A stretch of DNA of 64,000 bases from Siphonodentalium dalli (Eukaryota; Mollusca; Scaphopoda; Gadilida; Siphonodentaliidae): contig CP136065.1 of NCBI GenBank assembly GCA_032622095.1, positions 206,560,151 through 206,624,150 on the forward strand, read 5' to 3'. Positions 22,960 through 34,979 of this stretch are shown one piece after another. The translations under genes were made by a program, and so were the position numbers. How positions within the stretch are numbered: the first letter of the stretch is position 1; each line of letters opens with the position of its first letter. The notes under the pieces are model-generated. The model was not told the origin of the DNA. It made no database searches and saw only the letters and a program-made list of their open reading frames with translations.

Positions 22960-25333
22960 TGTTCAGGAGGTTTGTATAAGTGTTCAAGTTACTTCCATCA
23001 CAATTTTTTGAAGTTGTGAAATTTGAACGCTAAAATCTCCTTAAAATCAAATCATTTCGATATCCGTTTTTGAGTTAACCGATAAGAGCTATTTGGGGTA
23101 GCTCATTAGTCTAACAGCTTGCTGATATCTCTGGAAGATATAGAACACACGAACGCTAAAATTTCAATGAATTCATGACATAGGTTCCCAGCCCTGGCAT
23201 CGCTCTGCCAACTTTGAACAATGCCATTAGACTCACGGGGAAGCCTATATATGTATCTGATTTTGGTAATAATTAGCGTTAAAATGTCTGATTAATTCTG
23301 ATGCGGAGGGCTGCCCTCCCCTGAGACCATTCCCTGACGGAACGAGTTGATGAAGTACATTTGATTTGATTGGTCAATTCGTGGTGTAGTTCACACTTAC
23401 CGATTGAACGACAGCCCGCTCAAATGCCAAACAAAAGAAAGGATTGTTCAGGTTACCCGACCCTATCTTTCTGAATGATGCTAACCCTAAACTTGTTTAT
23501 TGTATAAAACAAAAAAATTAAATCCGTGGGAATATAAAATACTTTTGCTCAAAGTCTTTTCATAAATTGATGGCATCACAAAACGTCATTCTTATCGATG
23601 GATTATAAGTAGTGGCTCACCTTGTCGGAGTGATTGTCATTTAGTGTATCACGATTAATTCGTCCCACCAATAAAGAAGTATTTATTTACAAATGCGCGT
23701 ACGCCAGACGTTGTCATTTTTAAGTCGTACAGTCGACGTGGTTGGAATTGACTTTTGTTTTTGTTTTAATATTTGTTTATTGGGATCAAAACACGAACAC
23801 CATAAACACATTAGTTCGCAAAAATAAAAGACGACAAATGGGTTTTACATAGTGATGAATGCATCAATCTAATTGGTTAGACTAAGATTTTGAGGACACC
23901 TGGTAATCATATCCATATACAGATCTATGTCTTAAAGAACTGTCCAGGTACCATATGTCTGTTCGTGGCGCTATACTGCATGGCAAATTATGCTCAGTTT
24001 AAACGAAATGTTGCTATATATCACCTACATGATTGTGCCGGACATAGAGCTAGATTTGAAATTGTTTATGTTAGGATATGAAAGAAATCCTCTGTATTGG
24101 GGAAATGTACCCTCGTCAGATGACAGTATTGAGGATCCTGAAAAGTCATGTGTTGCTGTGTTCTTTTATCTCAGAAGTAACTATATTTGACTGCACACTA
24201 TGACCACGTGACGTCAGCAGCGTCATTCAACAATACGGTCCATTAGCCAACCCATTGTTAGTACTCGATCACGGTTTGGACACCCACCTAGAATAAGTCA
24301 GTGGTAAGTGCATAGCAATTACACAGGAGACTTCATATACATCGATGAAATGGTACTGTACATTAAGAACCCTTTTTCTTGGACAATGAATTATTTGAAT
24401 AGGTTTTAAAGTCGTTTATTCCACAATAAACCACGCTGGCATAATCATTCGGATGGAGGGTTGGACGCCCATCAAGAAACATCCAGTGTTGAGTGCATGA
24501 CAATTACACAATTATCACCGAGGATAGATAGTAACTCCCTCACCACCTCCCCATAGCTGTACTAATGCATGGGGAGTTGATACCCAGTGTCTTGCTAAGA
24601 ATCAGCGTTGTATGATTGTTTGATATGATAATCGAGTCTGTTCACTCCTCACGGTACTGTTCCGATACATTCGAGATCGGGAGAACACACTAATTGCCAC
24701 CGATTGGGTCATTGTCACATTGCATCGATCACATTCATAGCCTGCTTTTCAAATCGATTACAAATATAGCCAGATTTTCACAGGCAATCGTATTTGTAGA
24801 GTGACGTCGAGGTCGGTCGCAGCTAGTCACAGCCGGATTTGGAACATCGAAGTTACCATGACCAGGATACGTGACGTCACTGGTTGCGAGTTCCCGTACT
24901 ATCGATCGAATCCAAAATAGCCGACTGAATAAATGAAACAGGCGGAAAACGATTGAATGAATTAACAAAGTGAATGTGTAGTTGATACATGTAGATTTTT
25001 GTATTTGGGTTCATTTGGTTGTTTTACTAAAACAAGTATCTGTCTAATTTTATGAAACTATTTTTGGAAAGGTGGAGTTTATAGTTAATTCGATGTTTTT
25101 TTATATGCATTGGCCATCGATCTGTAGGCCTACTTCGATATGCCTAGGCCTCTATAAAATAATGTTTATTGAGGCTCTTAAAGTATACAATATACAGCAC
25201 GGGGTCTAATCAACAGATAACCCAATATAGTTTATGAGGCCAAACCCTCAAATTCGATGATTAAATTACAGGAAATTCATGTTGTTTGTATGGGATACTG
25301 AAAGTGGCATTCGTTGCGGCTGCAGCCGCGGTC
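22960..25333. other. Intergenic stretch, no gene seen
   Basis: No recognised gene. Weak duplication of TTGGACACCCA / GTGCATAGCAATTACACA words at about 24270-24330 and 24462-24515. Short open frames at 23890-24190 and 24735-24968 show no domain. Confidence 0.5.
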
Positions 25334-26743
25334 ATAGTCGTTCGAGATTCCTCGGATATGGACATGCACAGACTTATATCCGATATAAGCTGTGACCGAA
25401 GCTGCGACCGATCTCGATCGAAGTCACTCGTAGTTAGCTTTTCAAATTATATCGTTTCATGACGCAATATATGACGTCATCGCATGAACACTCGACAAAA
25501 ATGGCGACGTCATACTCTAAATTTTGGGTTCTGTTTTTAAGTTATAGGAATACAACTCTAGAGAACAATTTCATGACATTAGGCAAAGACATGATTAATT
25601 AATATTTAGTTTATGTTCTCCCTTATAAATGTCAGTTGTTTTTCATTCATCCTCAATAATATGATATAGTCAAAAAATTAGTCTCGTTCATTAACCTACA
25701 TGAATATGAAAAGCTGGCTACTAATTTGATCGCCCCTGAACAACTGAGTATATTTGTGATCAACTTGAAAAGCTGGCTACGAATGAGATCGATGCATTGT
25801 GGCAATAACCCATCGGCCAATTGACACACTAAATCCAGCATATGTGCACTGTTAACTATGCGGGTTAGCATCACCAAATTCTCCCTCTGGGGACCTCTTT
25901 CTGCTGAGGTGTAAGCAGAATGAGGTCCCCAGATGTCAATTTGGTGATGCTAGCCCGCTATGCGTGGTAGCATCACTAAATTCACCATCTGGGGACCTCA
26001 TTCTGCAAATGACAGACACACTATTTCAAGGCTTGATTCAAAATAATGCATGACGTTAACAGTGCCATTCAAAAACCGATAGTAGTAGACCCACCTAGGA
26101 CATATACTTGTGATAATTGGATTATGTATTAAATAATGCTGATTGGTGTTGATGTTAACATAAGCGTACCAATCTGAAGAATATCTTAATGTGAAGATCG
26201 CAGGTTGTTATATTTATTTTATACATATCGCACATATGCTTGATTTAGTGTGTCAATTGGCCGATGGGTTATTGCCACAATGCATCGATCTCATTCGTAG
26301 CCAGCTTTTCAAGTTGATCACAAATATACTCAGTTGTTCAGGGGCGATCAAATTAGTAGCCAGCTTTTCATATTCATGTAGGTTAATGAACGAGACTAAT
26401 TTTTTGACTATATCATATTATTGAGGATGAATGAAAAACAACTGACATTTATAAGGGAGAACATAAACTAAATATTAATTAATCATGTCTTTGCCTAATG
26501 TCATGAAATTGTTCTCTAGAGTTGTATTCCTATAACTTAAAAACAGAACCCAAAATTTAGAGTATGACGTCGCCATTTTTGTCGCGTGTTCATGCGATGA
26601 CGTCATATATTGCGTCATGAAACGATATAATTTGAAAAGCTAACTACGAGTAACTTCGATCGAGATCGGTCGCAGCTTCGGTCACAGCTTATATCGGATA
26701 TAAGTCTGTGCATGTCCATATCCGAGGAATCTCGAACGACTAT
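25334..26743. mobile_element. Foldback element 1, 514-bp arms
   Basis: The left arm 25334-25847 and the right arm 26230-26743 are inverted copies of equal length (514 bp) with few differences, separated by 382 bp. A 63-residue translation is identical in opposite orientation on the two arms. The spacer contains a separate hairpin (25861-25957) and a further direct copy of one of its arms at about 25968-26006. The arms carry TGACGTCA-type words and a palindromic ATATCCGATATAAG. No transposase is seen. Either a foldback transposon or a transposon with very long terminal repeats. Confidence 0.8.
25861..25957. repeat. Inner hairpin of foldback 1
   Basis: CGGGTTAGCATCACCAAATT pairs with AATTTGGTGATGCTAGCCCG. 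The arms continue inward through CTGGGGACCTC / GAGGTCCCCAG to a loop at about GAGGTGTA. A third, direct copy of the arm follows at about 25968-26006. Confidence 0.8.
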
Positions 26744-26914
26744 TCGTGCAGGATATCACCATCGCATATGCGTTCTCTACTTATTGCTAGCGGTTGTCAC
26801 CTGTGCTCCATTACAGTCTTCCAAAACGCTATGACAGACCAGCACCATGGGTGAATTCGGTCACAGTTGTTAGCCATATACTTGTGGACGTCTATGCTTT
26901 GGTGAGACCCGCGC

Positions 26915-27508
26915 CCGCCACCTGTGCATTTGCGCGATAGCCTTGCTATGGACGCAATGACTCACACAATCCTCATCGAGCACGTATCTTCCTCGACTTC
27001 GTTGTACCTACCAGTTCAATCATACCGGTACACGTGAACGCTTTTGATGCCTTTATCAGACAATACGTTGTACCTACTAGAGTCACCGATTCCTAGTACA
27101 CGGGAACTGTTCTCTGGGAGGCATCTGCACGTAGCTCGATACTGCCATTTGTGTGGTTCAGTGCTCCTAAGGTGTGTAACCATTTGCACTCGTGCGCGAC
27201 CCTTGTCTGGCCCCGCCACCTGCGCATTTGCGCGATAGCCTTGTTATGGACGCAATGACTCACACACTCCTCATCGAGCACGTATCTTCATCGACTTCGT
27301 TGTACCTACCAGTTCAATCATACTGGTACACGTGAACGCTTTTGGTGCCTTTATCAGAGAATACGTTGTACCTACTAGAGTCACCGATTCCTAGTACACG
27401 GGAACTATTCTCTGGGAGGCATCTGCAGGTAGCTCGATACTGCCATTTGTGTGGTTCAGTGCTCCTAAGGTGGATAACCATTTGCACTCGTGCGCGACTC
27501 TTATCTGG
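26915..27508. repeat. Two head-to-tail copies of a 298-bp unit
   Basis: 26915-27212 and 27213-27508 both begin CCGCCACCTGYGCATTTG. They share nearly all of their sequence, including GTACCTACTAGAGTCACCG and GGCATCTGCA. The parallel open frames on the minus strand (27016-27219 and 27314-27535) are repeat translations and not evidence for a gene. Confidence 0.85.
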
Positions 27509-27676
27509 CGTGTAGCCGTTTGGATACGATAGCACAGCTGCGTATCACGCGTGTTATGTACCCATGATTGTAATTATAGAATATAAAATATATTGGTTTC
27601 GCGAATGACCAACTCAGAATTCCGTTAAAATAACAACTCCAAGCACAACCCCCAGTGGGCTGCAGAACGAAAAATG

Positions 27677-28885
27677 TCTATATAAGTCACAGGGGCCTGT
27701 AACGCGCTCCGCTGTCCGCCCCCCTTTTGCACTGCCCATATACGCCGCTCTATATACGCGCCTTCTTCGCGTTAATGGAACATTATATAGACAAGGGGCT
27801 CTGTAGAAATTCAACGTTTCACCATCGCTCAAATTTAGCCCATTCACCCCAGTAATGATAACGATATATACACGGATGGATCGGCAAAGAAATCATCTTT
27901 CAATAAATACCACAAACTCCCATCAGAAACATTCATATACGTTGCATTTGATAAAATTTTAACCACAGAATATTGTCTCCGGAGAGCGTATTTTTTCGAT
28001 TTGATCCGGCTCAGACAGCAATGGACGCATGTGTATCGAAATTTACCACCCATGCAGTTTACTATCATTAAAAATCGTTCAAACGATCAACTAAATATCT
28101 GGAACTTATTGATTTATTGTCGGCTAATAATTTATTTACTCATACAAATCAACACATTGTCAGTAAAGAAACAGCCAATCACCGCTCAGTGTTAGAATCG
28201 AGGTCCTCATTTTAATATTCATTATGACCTGACCTCGATTCTAACATTGAGCGGTGATTTGCTGTTTTTACTCTGTCAGTCATAGAAAGGTCAGGTCACA
28301 ATGAATATTAAACTTAGGAACTGTGTCACTTGACAAATTTCTTTTTTAAAGTTGGAATTATCGACAGATTTCTCCTCTATTATAATTCTTTACTGACAAT
28401 GTGTTGATTTGTATGAGTAAATAAATTATTAGCCGACAATAAATCAATAAGTTCCAGATATTTAGTTGATCGTTTGAACGATTTGTAATGATAGTAAACT
28501 GCATGGGTGGTGAATTTCGATACACATGCGTCCATTGCTGTCTGAGCCGGATCAAATCGAAAAAATACGCTCTCCGGAGACAATATTCGGTGGTTAAAAT
28601 TTTATCAAATGCAACGTGTATGAATGTTTCTGATGGGAGTTTGTGGTATTTATTGAAAGATGATTTCTTTGCCGATCCATCCGTGTATATATCGTTATCA
28701 TTACTGGGGTGAATGGGCTAAATTTGTGCGACTCCCGAGCGATGGTGAAACGTTGAATTTCTACAGAGCCCCTTGTCTATATAATGTTCCATTAACGCGA
28801 AGAAGGCGCGTATATAGAGCGGCGTATATGGGCAGTGCAAAAGGGGGGCGGACAGCGGAGCGCGTTACAGGCCCCTGTGATATAA
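27677..28885. mobile_element. Foldback element 2, about 500-bp arms
   Basis: The left arm, about 27677-28170, is the near-exact inverse of the right arm, about 28386-28885. Each arm carries a GC-rich patch (GGGGGGCGGACAGCGG) beside TATATA-rich DNA. The 215-bp spacer is itself a hairpin (28170-28265). Open frames repeat symmetrically on opposite strands in the two arms, as expected from DNA symmetry. No transposase seen. Same general architecture as foldback 1, but unrelated sequence. Confidence 0.8.
28170..28265. repeat. Inner hairpin of foldback 2
   Basis: AATCACCGCTCAGTGTTAG, then AATCGAGGTC, pairs with GACCTCGATT, then CTAACATTGAGCGGTGATT. The stem extends outward through AACAGC / GCTGTT, and the loop is about 25 bp. 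Confidence 0.8.
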
Positions 28886-30407
28886 GTAGACTTACAAATT
28901 ATCTTTTTCATTTCTTTTATTTGTAATTGACATAGCTTATCACAAACCAAAAATCAACATTATTGACATAACGTTAATGACAATAAACGAAATTGAAATT
29001 CCCAACTACACCTTTTATCTGACTCGGCCTCCGGCTCGCAATTCGACTTTTAATCCTCCCAAAAATTCCCATTCTATAAATAAAACACCCAAGTTAATGG
29101 ATGCGCCCACGCGAAACAAGAATCGCTACATTAGTATACACGCGGCGCGCGTAATAATAGCGCCGAAAATAGCACACCAATAGCATAGTTTAGCTTCGAA
29201 ATGTCAACAGTTCAAGTCTACTCGACATCAGTGGGTTTTCTGTTTTCAGACAGCATGCTCTGGTTATGCCACGTGCATATCACTGTTCGATCAGGCCATG
29301 CGCACGGGTGTAGATATAAAACAATATGTGATCCTCCGTAGGATAGGGTATCATATAATATGTGATCCTCGTCTCAGGAGTCACTCGTGGCTTAATGAAG
29401 GCAGGATCATATATCAAAATGAGAGGATATGGTGATCCCATGAAAAGGGGATCAACATATCCTCTCATTTTGATATGTGATCCTAAAATAAGAAAATATT
29501 TTTATTAACTAAATAACGGAGATATTTGAAGAAGTGTTTTTGACGAAATAACGGAAATATCCCAAAGCTCCCCCAAGCCCACCCACCTTATAGAAGAATT
29601 TGACTTATATTTCACCAGAATTGATCTATTGTGGTGTTGTAATTTCTCATACAAATCGCCGTTATTTAGTAAAGGTACATTCTTTATAGAGTTATTACCC
29701 TTCATATAAAATCACTAAAAACAGACAAAGATCGCATATTAAAACCTATGTTATCCTCCGTAGGATGAGATATCGTTTATAGTCTACACTCGTGCGCATT
29801 AGGTGGTTCGATACGAGCATCTCATAACAATTTCGAAGAGACCTGTAAACTTACACAATATACAGACGAGTACATCGACGGAAATTCAATTTTCGAACAC
29901 TTGATCCAAACATATTGCGTATATATATATACGTTTGACAGCACTCAGAGAGCTTGGATGTTGAGCTTCGCCCACATTAAAACTGGCATGCTTTGCATAT
30001 GCGGGAATTGTTTAAATTTTATAATATTTGAGACAAGCCCGCATTTCGGGTCAGAATTTTCAAAGAATATACGTTTGTCAAAGAAATCTATAACATATAT
30101 TGTATTAAGGATTGCTTCATTCGTTGTGTCTGTCATCGATGTTAACATAGAAAAAAGACAGCTTTCTGGAATTATTGGCAACGGGTCGACTGTGGGCCTG
30201 TAATTTAATGCCACAGACTGTCATTACTTTTTGAGTACTTGGGTACCATCGTAAACAGACAACAGACAACACATGTGTGCGTCCACACGAACCAGGAATA
30301 TTTACCCACCCAATCATGAATGACATGTTTATCCGAACAAAGTTCACCACTACAGTCCAATTTCGAGAATCAAAGTGATGTGTCTCTTGGTTCGTTTTCT
30401 AAAGAAG
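28886..30407. other. Intergenic stretch with one long hairpin
   Basis: No recognised gene; open frames at 29901-30214 overlap on both strands. The only clear structure is the hairpin at 29403-29484. The word TCCTCCGTAGGAT occurs at about 29332 and 29755. Confidence 0.5.
29403..29484. repeat. Near-perfect hairpin, 37-bp arms
   Basis: AGGATCATATATCAAAATG, then AGAGGATATGGTGATCCC, pairs with GGGGATCAACATATCCTCT, then CATTTTGATATGTGATCCT, across a 7-base loop. The stem has three or four mismatches. Confidence 0.8.
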
Positions 30408-33320
30408 TTATCACCCCCGTACGTGGTATCGCCAAACCCGAGGGTGTCACCAAACCAGACCATGTGGTTTTGATAAATGAACATATCTTCCTTCAGATGA
30501 ATCTATATATCTCCCAGTTAAATAGTGATATCCACTATTCAAAACATAATTTCGCAAAGCGGAATGTTCCATCAATGGGATAGGGGCCATAACTTCCTCT
30601 CACCCCGATAAATTTAATAGAAATTCTGGTTCATTTCCGATTTTATGATAAATAGTAGACACTTTTTGACGTTAGGTAGTTCGTTTGAAACATAATGATC
30701 AGGTCTAGATGGCGGATAATGCGTGTATCAATAGAAAATATATGTTTAATTAACCATAAAATTGTCTAGCCTGCATAGCTGTTCGCAAATATACTATCGG
30801 GACTAACGTTAACCCGGATCCGGATTCGGATCCGGATTTGGCCGAACGGATCCGGATCCGACCCACTTTTTTAAATTGCTTTAAATTATCGATCGATAAT
30901 CTTAGACTGGGGTCTATGTCTCTCTCTCCACTCTCTCTCCCTATGTATGTCTGTCTGTTACTCTATCCTCGTCTCCCCTCTCTCTCATTCGTTCATTAAC
31001 CCCTGATCGTTCAGAGTGCAGATGTACGAACAGATCGCCTTGGGTCAGTTCCGGGAAGCGAGTCCGGTTTATTCTCGATTGATAATCTTAGATTCGGCTA
31101 TTTTAATGGCAAGGTACTTATTGATGAACATAGCATATTGGGGTGAGCTAGTTGCTCTCTCTCCCGGCTCCTCTGTCTCTCACTCAAACTGTATATCTGT
31201 CTCCCCTCTCACCTCTATCTCTTTGTGGTTCGCAAACATACTATATGCGTGCAAGCGTGGGCACCTACAATAATTTCGGGTATCAACGCCGCAGATCGAT
31301 CCTGCGATGATATGTCGCCAAACCAGATCTGGGATGTCAAAGATGCGAATAATATACTTCACATTTTGACCGTTCTGCTTGAAAATATCCCAATTATCAT
31401 TCGGACAGGCCGGCACGTGGATCGTCGTTAGGGTGGAGGTGCATGTGCAAGGGTGAACACGTGTTTTATGTTCTAATTTCATATTAACAGTATAGGCTAT
31501 TTTGTGTTATTCGACATTCTAGGCCCGGAACTGTACAACGAATGGAATCATTACATCAGTGTAAATCATGAGTTAGCAGGGACGTGGCAAGAGGGCCCCT
31601 GTTGGGGGTGTTCACCTATAGTTTCTTAATGCACCCGCTTCCAGTAATTTCTGTTTGCAACCCCATGTTAGGTTCGAGTTTTCATCGTGTTTAGAACGGG
31701 TTCTTCACATTGTTGGATATGACAACCCCTAAGTTTAGATTTGTTTCACCTGCTGACCATTTCAGGTCCCAAATTTGGCCGAAATTATTTAAATTATCTA
31801 AATATGCGGGTTTTTTTCTGAAAACAATTTACACACTAATGCGGAAAGGGTTAGGGACCGATTGAATGGACTGATTAGTGGATTCATTATAATATAATTA
31901 AGCCTTCCGCGCCCGGTGATTTCATGCGGAGTGGCTGTTATTTCTTTGTTCACAGAGATAATTGTGATTATAGCTCCACTCGTGCAAAACGAATACGATA
32001 CCTGATGAGTATAACGTGTCATGGATTGTATATGCATTTGTCTTTAGGGACAGGATTTGTTTTGTTGGGGGTGTCTCTCACCCTCGGTCAAACCATTCAA
32101 CATAGCACGTGGTAGCAATCCAGCGAGCATTTATACTGGGCTACATCCGAAAATCACCTGTTCTCTTAGTCAGGTAATTCATCCACCCATTCGCTTATAG
32201 GGATGTGGCAGTGGTGTGTTGGTGTAACATAACACCTCCCCCACGACGTCGGTCAACACTTTCAACATTTGGAAATGTCTTGCCCGACACAACGTCAGTT
32301 GGAAATTTCATCCCAAAAATTGGTTCACATTGTTTTAGTATTTAGTGTGTAAATTGTTTTCAGACAAAAACCCGCATATTTAGATAATTTAAATCATTTC
32401 GGCCATATTTGTGAACTGAAATGGTAACCAGATGAAAAAATCTAAACTTAGGGGTTGTCATATCCAACAGTAGGAAAAACCCGTTCTAAACACGATGAAA
32501 ATTCGATCCTAACATGGTTGTTCAAATAGAAGTTACTGGAAGGGGGTGCATTTAGAAACTATACGTGAACAACCCCAACATGGACATTCTAGCCACTTTA
32601 TTGCTAACTCATGATTTACACTGATTTAATGTTTCCATTCGTCGTATAGTTCCGGGCCTATAACATCGAATAACACAGGATAGCCTATATTATTAATGCG
32701 ACATTAGAACATAAAACGTCAACAAACATACACGTTTTCACCCTTGCACATGCACCCCACCCTAAAGATGATCCATGTGCCGGCCTGTCCGAGTGATAAT
32801 TGGGATATGTTCAAGCAGAAACGGTCAAAATGTGAAGTATATCATTCACAACTTTGACATCCCGGATCTGTTTGGCGACATCTCATCGCAGGATCGTGAT
32901 ACCCGACAGTATGGTGGGTACCCACACTTGGACGCATATAGTATTTTTTTCGAACCGCTCTGCAAACTAGACAATTTTATGGTTAATTAAACATATCTTT
33001 TTCTTTTGATACACGCATAAATGGCGGATAATTATGTTTCAAACGAACCACCTAACGTCAAAATGTGTCTACTATTTATGATAAAATCGGAAATGAGCCT
33101 GTACTTCTATTAAATTGATCGGGTGAGAGGAAGCTATGGTCGCTATCCCATTGAGGGAACATTCCGCTTTGGAACTTATTTTTTGGATAGTGGGTATCAC
33201 AATTTAACTGGGAGATATATAGATTCATCTGAGGGAAGAGATGTTCATTTATCAAAACCGCATGGTGTGGTTTGGTGATACCCTCGAGTTTGGCGATACC
33301 ACATACACAGGGGTGGTTAT
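30408..33320. mobile_element. Large imperfect inverted repeat, about 2.9 kb
   Basis: The left arm, about 30408-31838, and the right arm, about 32340-33320, are inverted copies with many substitutions and small indels. Matching landmarks include CCCAGTTAAAT / ATTTAACTGGG, GGCCGGCACGTGGATC / its inverse, and AATATGCGGGTTTTT / AAAAACCCGCATATT. The left arm is longer mainly because of a 430-bp insert (30798-31227). The 500-bp centre carries no recognised gene. The divergence makes it clearly older than the two foldbacks to its left. No open frame with a domain. Confidence 0.75.
30798..31227. mobile_element. 430-bp insertion in the left arm with 17-bp target duplication
   Basis: The insert is flanked by GTTCGCAAATATACTAT (30781-30797) and GTTCGCAAACATACTAT (31228-31244). 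The opposite arm has one equivalent site (around 32940-32960, inverted) without the insert. It contains GGATCCGGA repeats and CT-rich tracts. A related GATAATCTTAGA word appears twice (about 30896 and 31080). I cannot assign it to a family. No Pol III boxes are evident. Confidence 0.65.
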
Positions 33321-33439
33321 ACCATGAAGGGATTTAAGTCCAGATTATACTAAAATGGTTAGGGTGCCTCGAAGCATTGCATATTTATTATTGGTGCCTC
33401 GATGGTGGATAAACATTAGCGCGGAAACTATTATAGTAT

Positions 33440-34290
33440 AGTCAGAGACGTGGCGACAGGAGGGTTTGGGGTGGGGGTGTCTCACCCCCAACTTTGGTCA
33501 AAATTTTCAACAGTTGGACATTTCATACCTGCAACACTATTAGTTGGAAATTTCACACCAACAATAGGTTGAAAATGTTCTTGTAGTTTGATTTTCAAAC
33601 AATTTATTCGGGGAATTAGTTGTATTTGGACCAATATTTGCATATTTTCCTATTTTTTGGTCCAAATTTTTGATTGAAATGGTCATCAGTTGGAAATTTT
33701 CCAACCTTAGGGGGTGACAGGATGGAAATTTCCAACACTTGGAAAGCTTATGTCGTGGTCCCTCCCCCGTGGCCAGTCAAAAACTGCTATTTAATTAAGA
33801 AAACAATATTGTCATACATTTGGTCAACATTGTCATTAGAATTGTCATCAGTTGTAAATTTTCCAACCTAAGTTGGGGTGTCAGGTTTGAAATTTCCAAC
33901 TATAGAAAGGCTTGAGGCTAGTCTGGATGCTAGGATTTTGCGATGTTCTCGTTCAGATTAAAACAAATTCCCCACACCGGGCCGAACCGGCATGGTCGGA
34001 CCGGTGTGTCATTGTCCCTCCCCCGTGACCAATTCAAAACTGCTAATTAGTTTAACAAAACAATATTTTACTACATTTGGTCAAACTTGTGGACTGAAAT
34101 GGTCATCATTTGGAGAAATTTCCAACCTGAGAGGGAGTATGAGGTTTGAAATTTCGATCACCAGGAAAGCTTCAGTTGAGGCCAGTCTATATGCTAGGAT
34201 TAGCGATTTTCTTCTATAGTTTTCAAAATTGTCTCACACCGGGCCGAACAACCACGGTCAGCCCGGTGTGTCCTGGTCTCTTGTCCGTAG
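33440..34290. repeat. Degenerate tandem repeat, about 260-bp period, with GC hairpins
   Basis: Units share GAAATGGTCATCA, TTTCCAACCT, GAAATTTC and CCCTCCCCCGTG words. Two units end in a GC-rich hairpin, CACACCGGGCCGAAC / its inverse, at about 33973-34008 and 34234-34270. Open frames 33674-34219 are repeat translations. No gene is seen from here to the P450 promoter. Confidence 0.55.
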
Positions 34291-34858
34291 CCGTGTGCAT
34301 TTGTCTGGAGTTAGACCACTAGCTATTAGGATTTATGCAATGTTTCAGGTTAAAATATCTGAATGTTGTCATGCCGGGAATATAGAACCATGGTTTAAGA
34401 ATATATAGTATATTAGGCATGAGCACTGAGATGCAAGGGGTGCAAATTAAATTTCCTAATGTGGACACCCCCCCCAACGGAGACCCTCTAGCCACGTTTG
34501 AGAATAGAGAGTATAGTATGCATTTCGTAATTGTATGGATGGCGACCATGGTCTAATTAATGCTTTGTGCACATTTGAGCTGCATATGAGACGACTTTAA
34601 ACACGCATCTATCAGCATACAACGCGTTGACACCGCCTTTGTTAGTATTTCCTTTCACACTTGCTGCAGTTATGCTCTGGCGTCTTGTCTGGCTGGTTAT
34701 GACTTACAATCTGGTTATGACTTACAAGCACGCGTTATTGCCTCGGAATATATTATTTTTATGTTGTTTTCTATCGTAGAACCGACTAAAAGAATAAAAT
34801 ATAGTGCCACGATATACCGATTATTCAAGTAAGTCTCCACATTGCGGGTATTGGCCGA

Positions 34859-34910
34859 TGACGTCATATGATTTCTTTAAAACCACACAGATTCAATCCA
34901 GATAAGCCAC
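34859..34910 (+). promoter_or_regulatory. Candidate core promoter of the P450 gene
   Basis: A perfect palindromic CRE-type site TGACGTCA (34859-34866) precedes a TATA-like TTTAAAA (about 34876-34882). An initiator-like pyrimidine/A stretch (ATTCAATCC) lies about 25-30 bp further on. This leaves a 5' leader of roughly 75 bp before the ATG at 34980. Spacing fits a TATA promoter. Assignment is by position and consensus only. TGACGTCA is common in this window, so the CRE may be fortuitous. Confidence 0.35.
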
Positions 34911-34979
34911 AAACAGTCACAATTGGTCGGCCAACGTGCCGTACAGAAATATACGAGTTAGCCGAGTTAACCATTCGTC

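Noticed and set aside
25653-26424. Identical 63-residue peptides on opposite strands
   Set aside because: A direct consequence of the inverted repeat arms; no domain, no start context, no splice pattern.
26915-27535. Paralogous-looking minus-strand peptides at 27016-27219 and 27314-27535
   Set aside because: They reflect the 298-bp DNA tandem duplication, not a duplicated gene.
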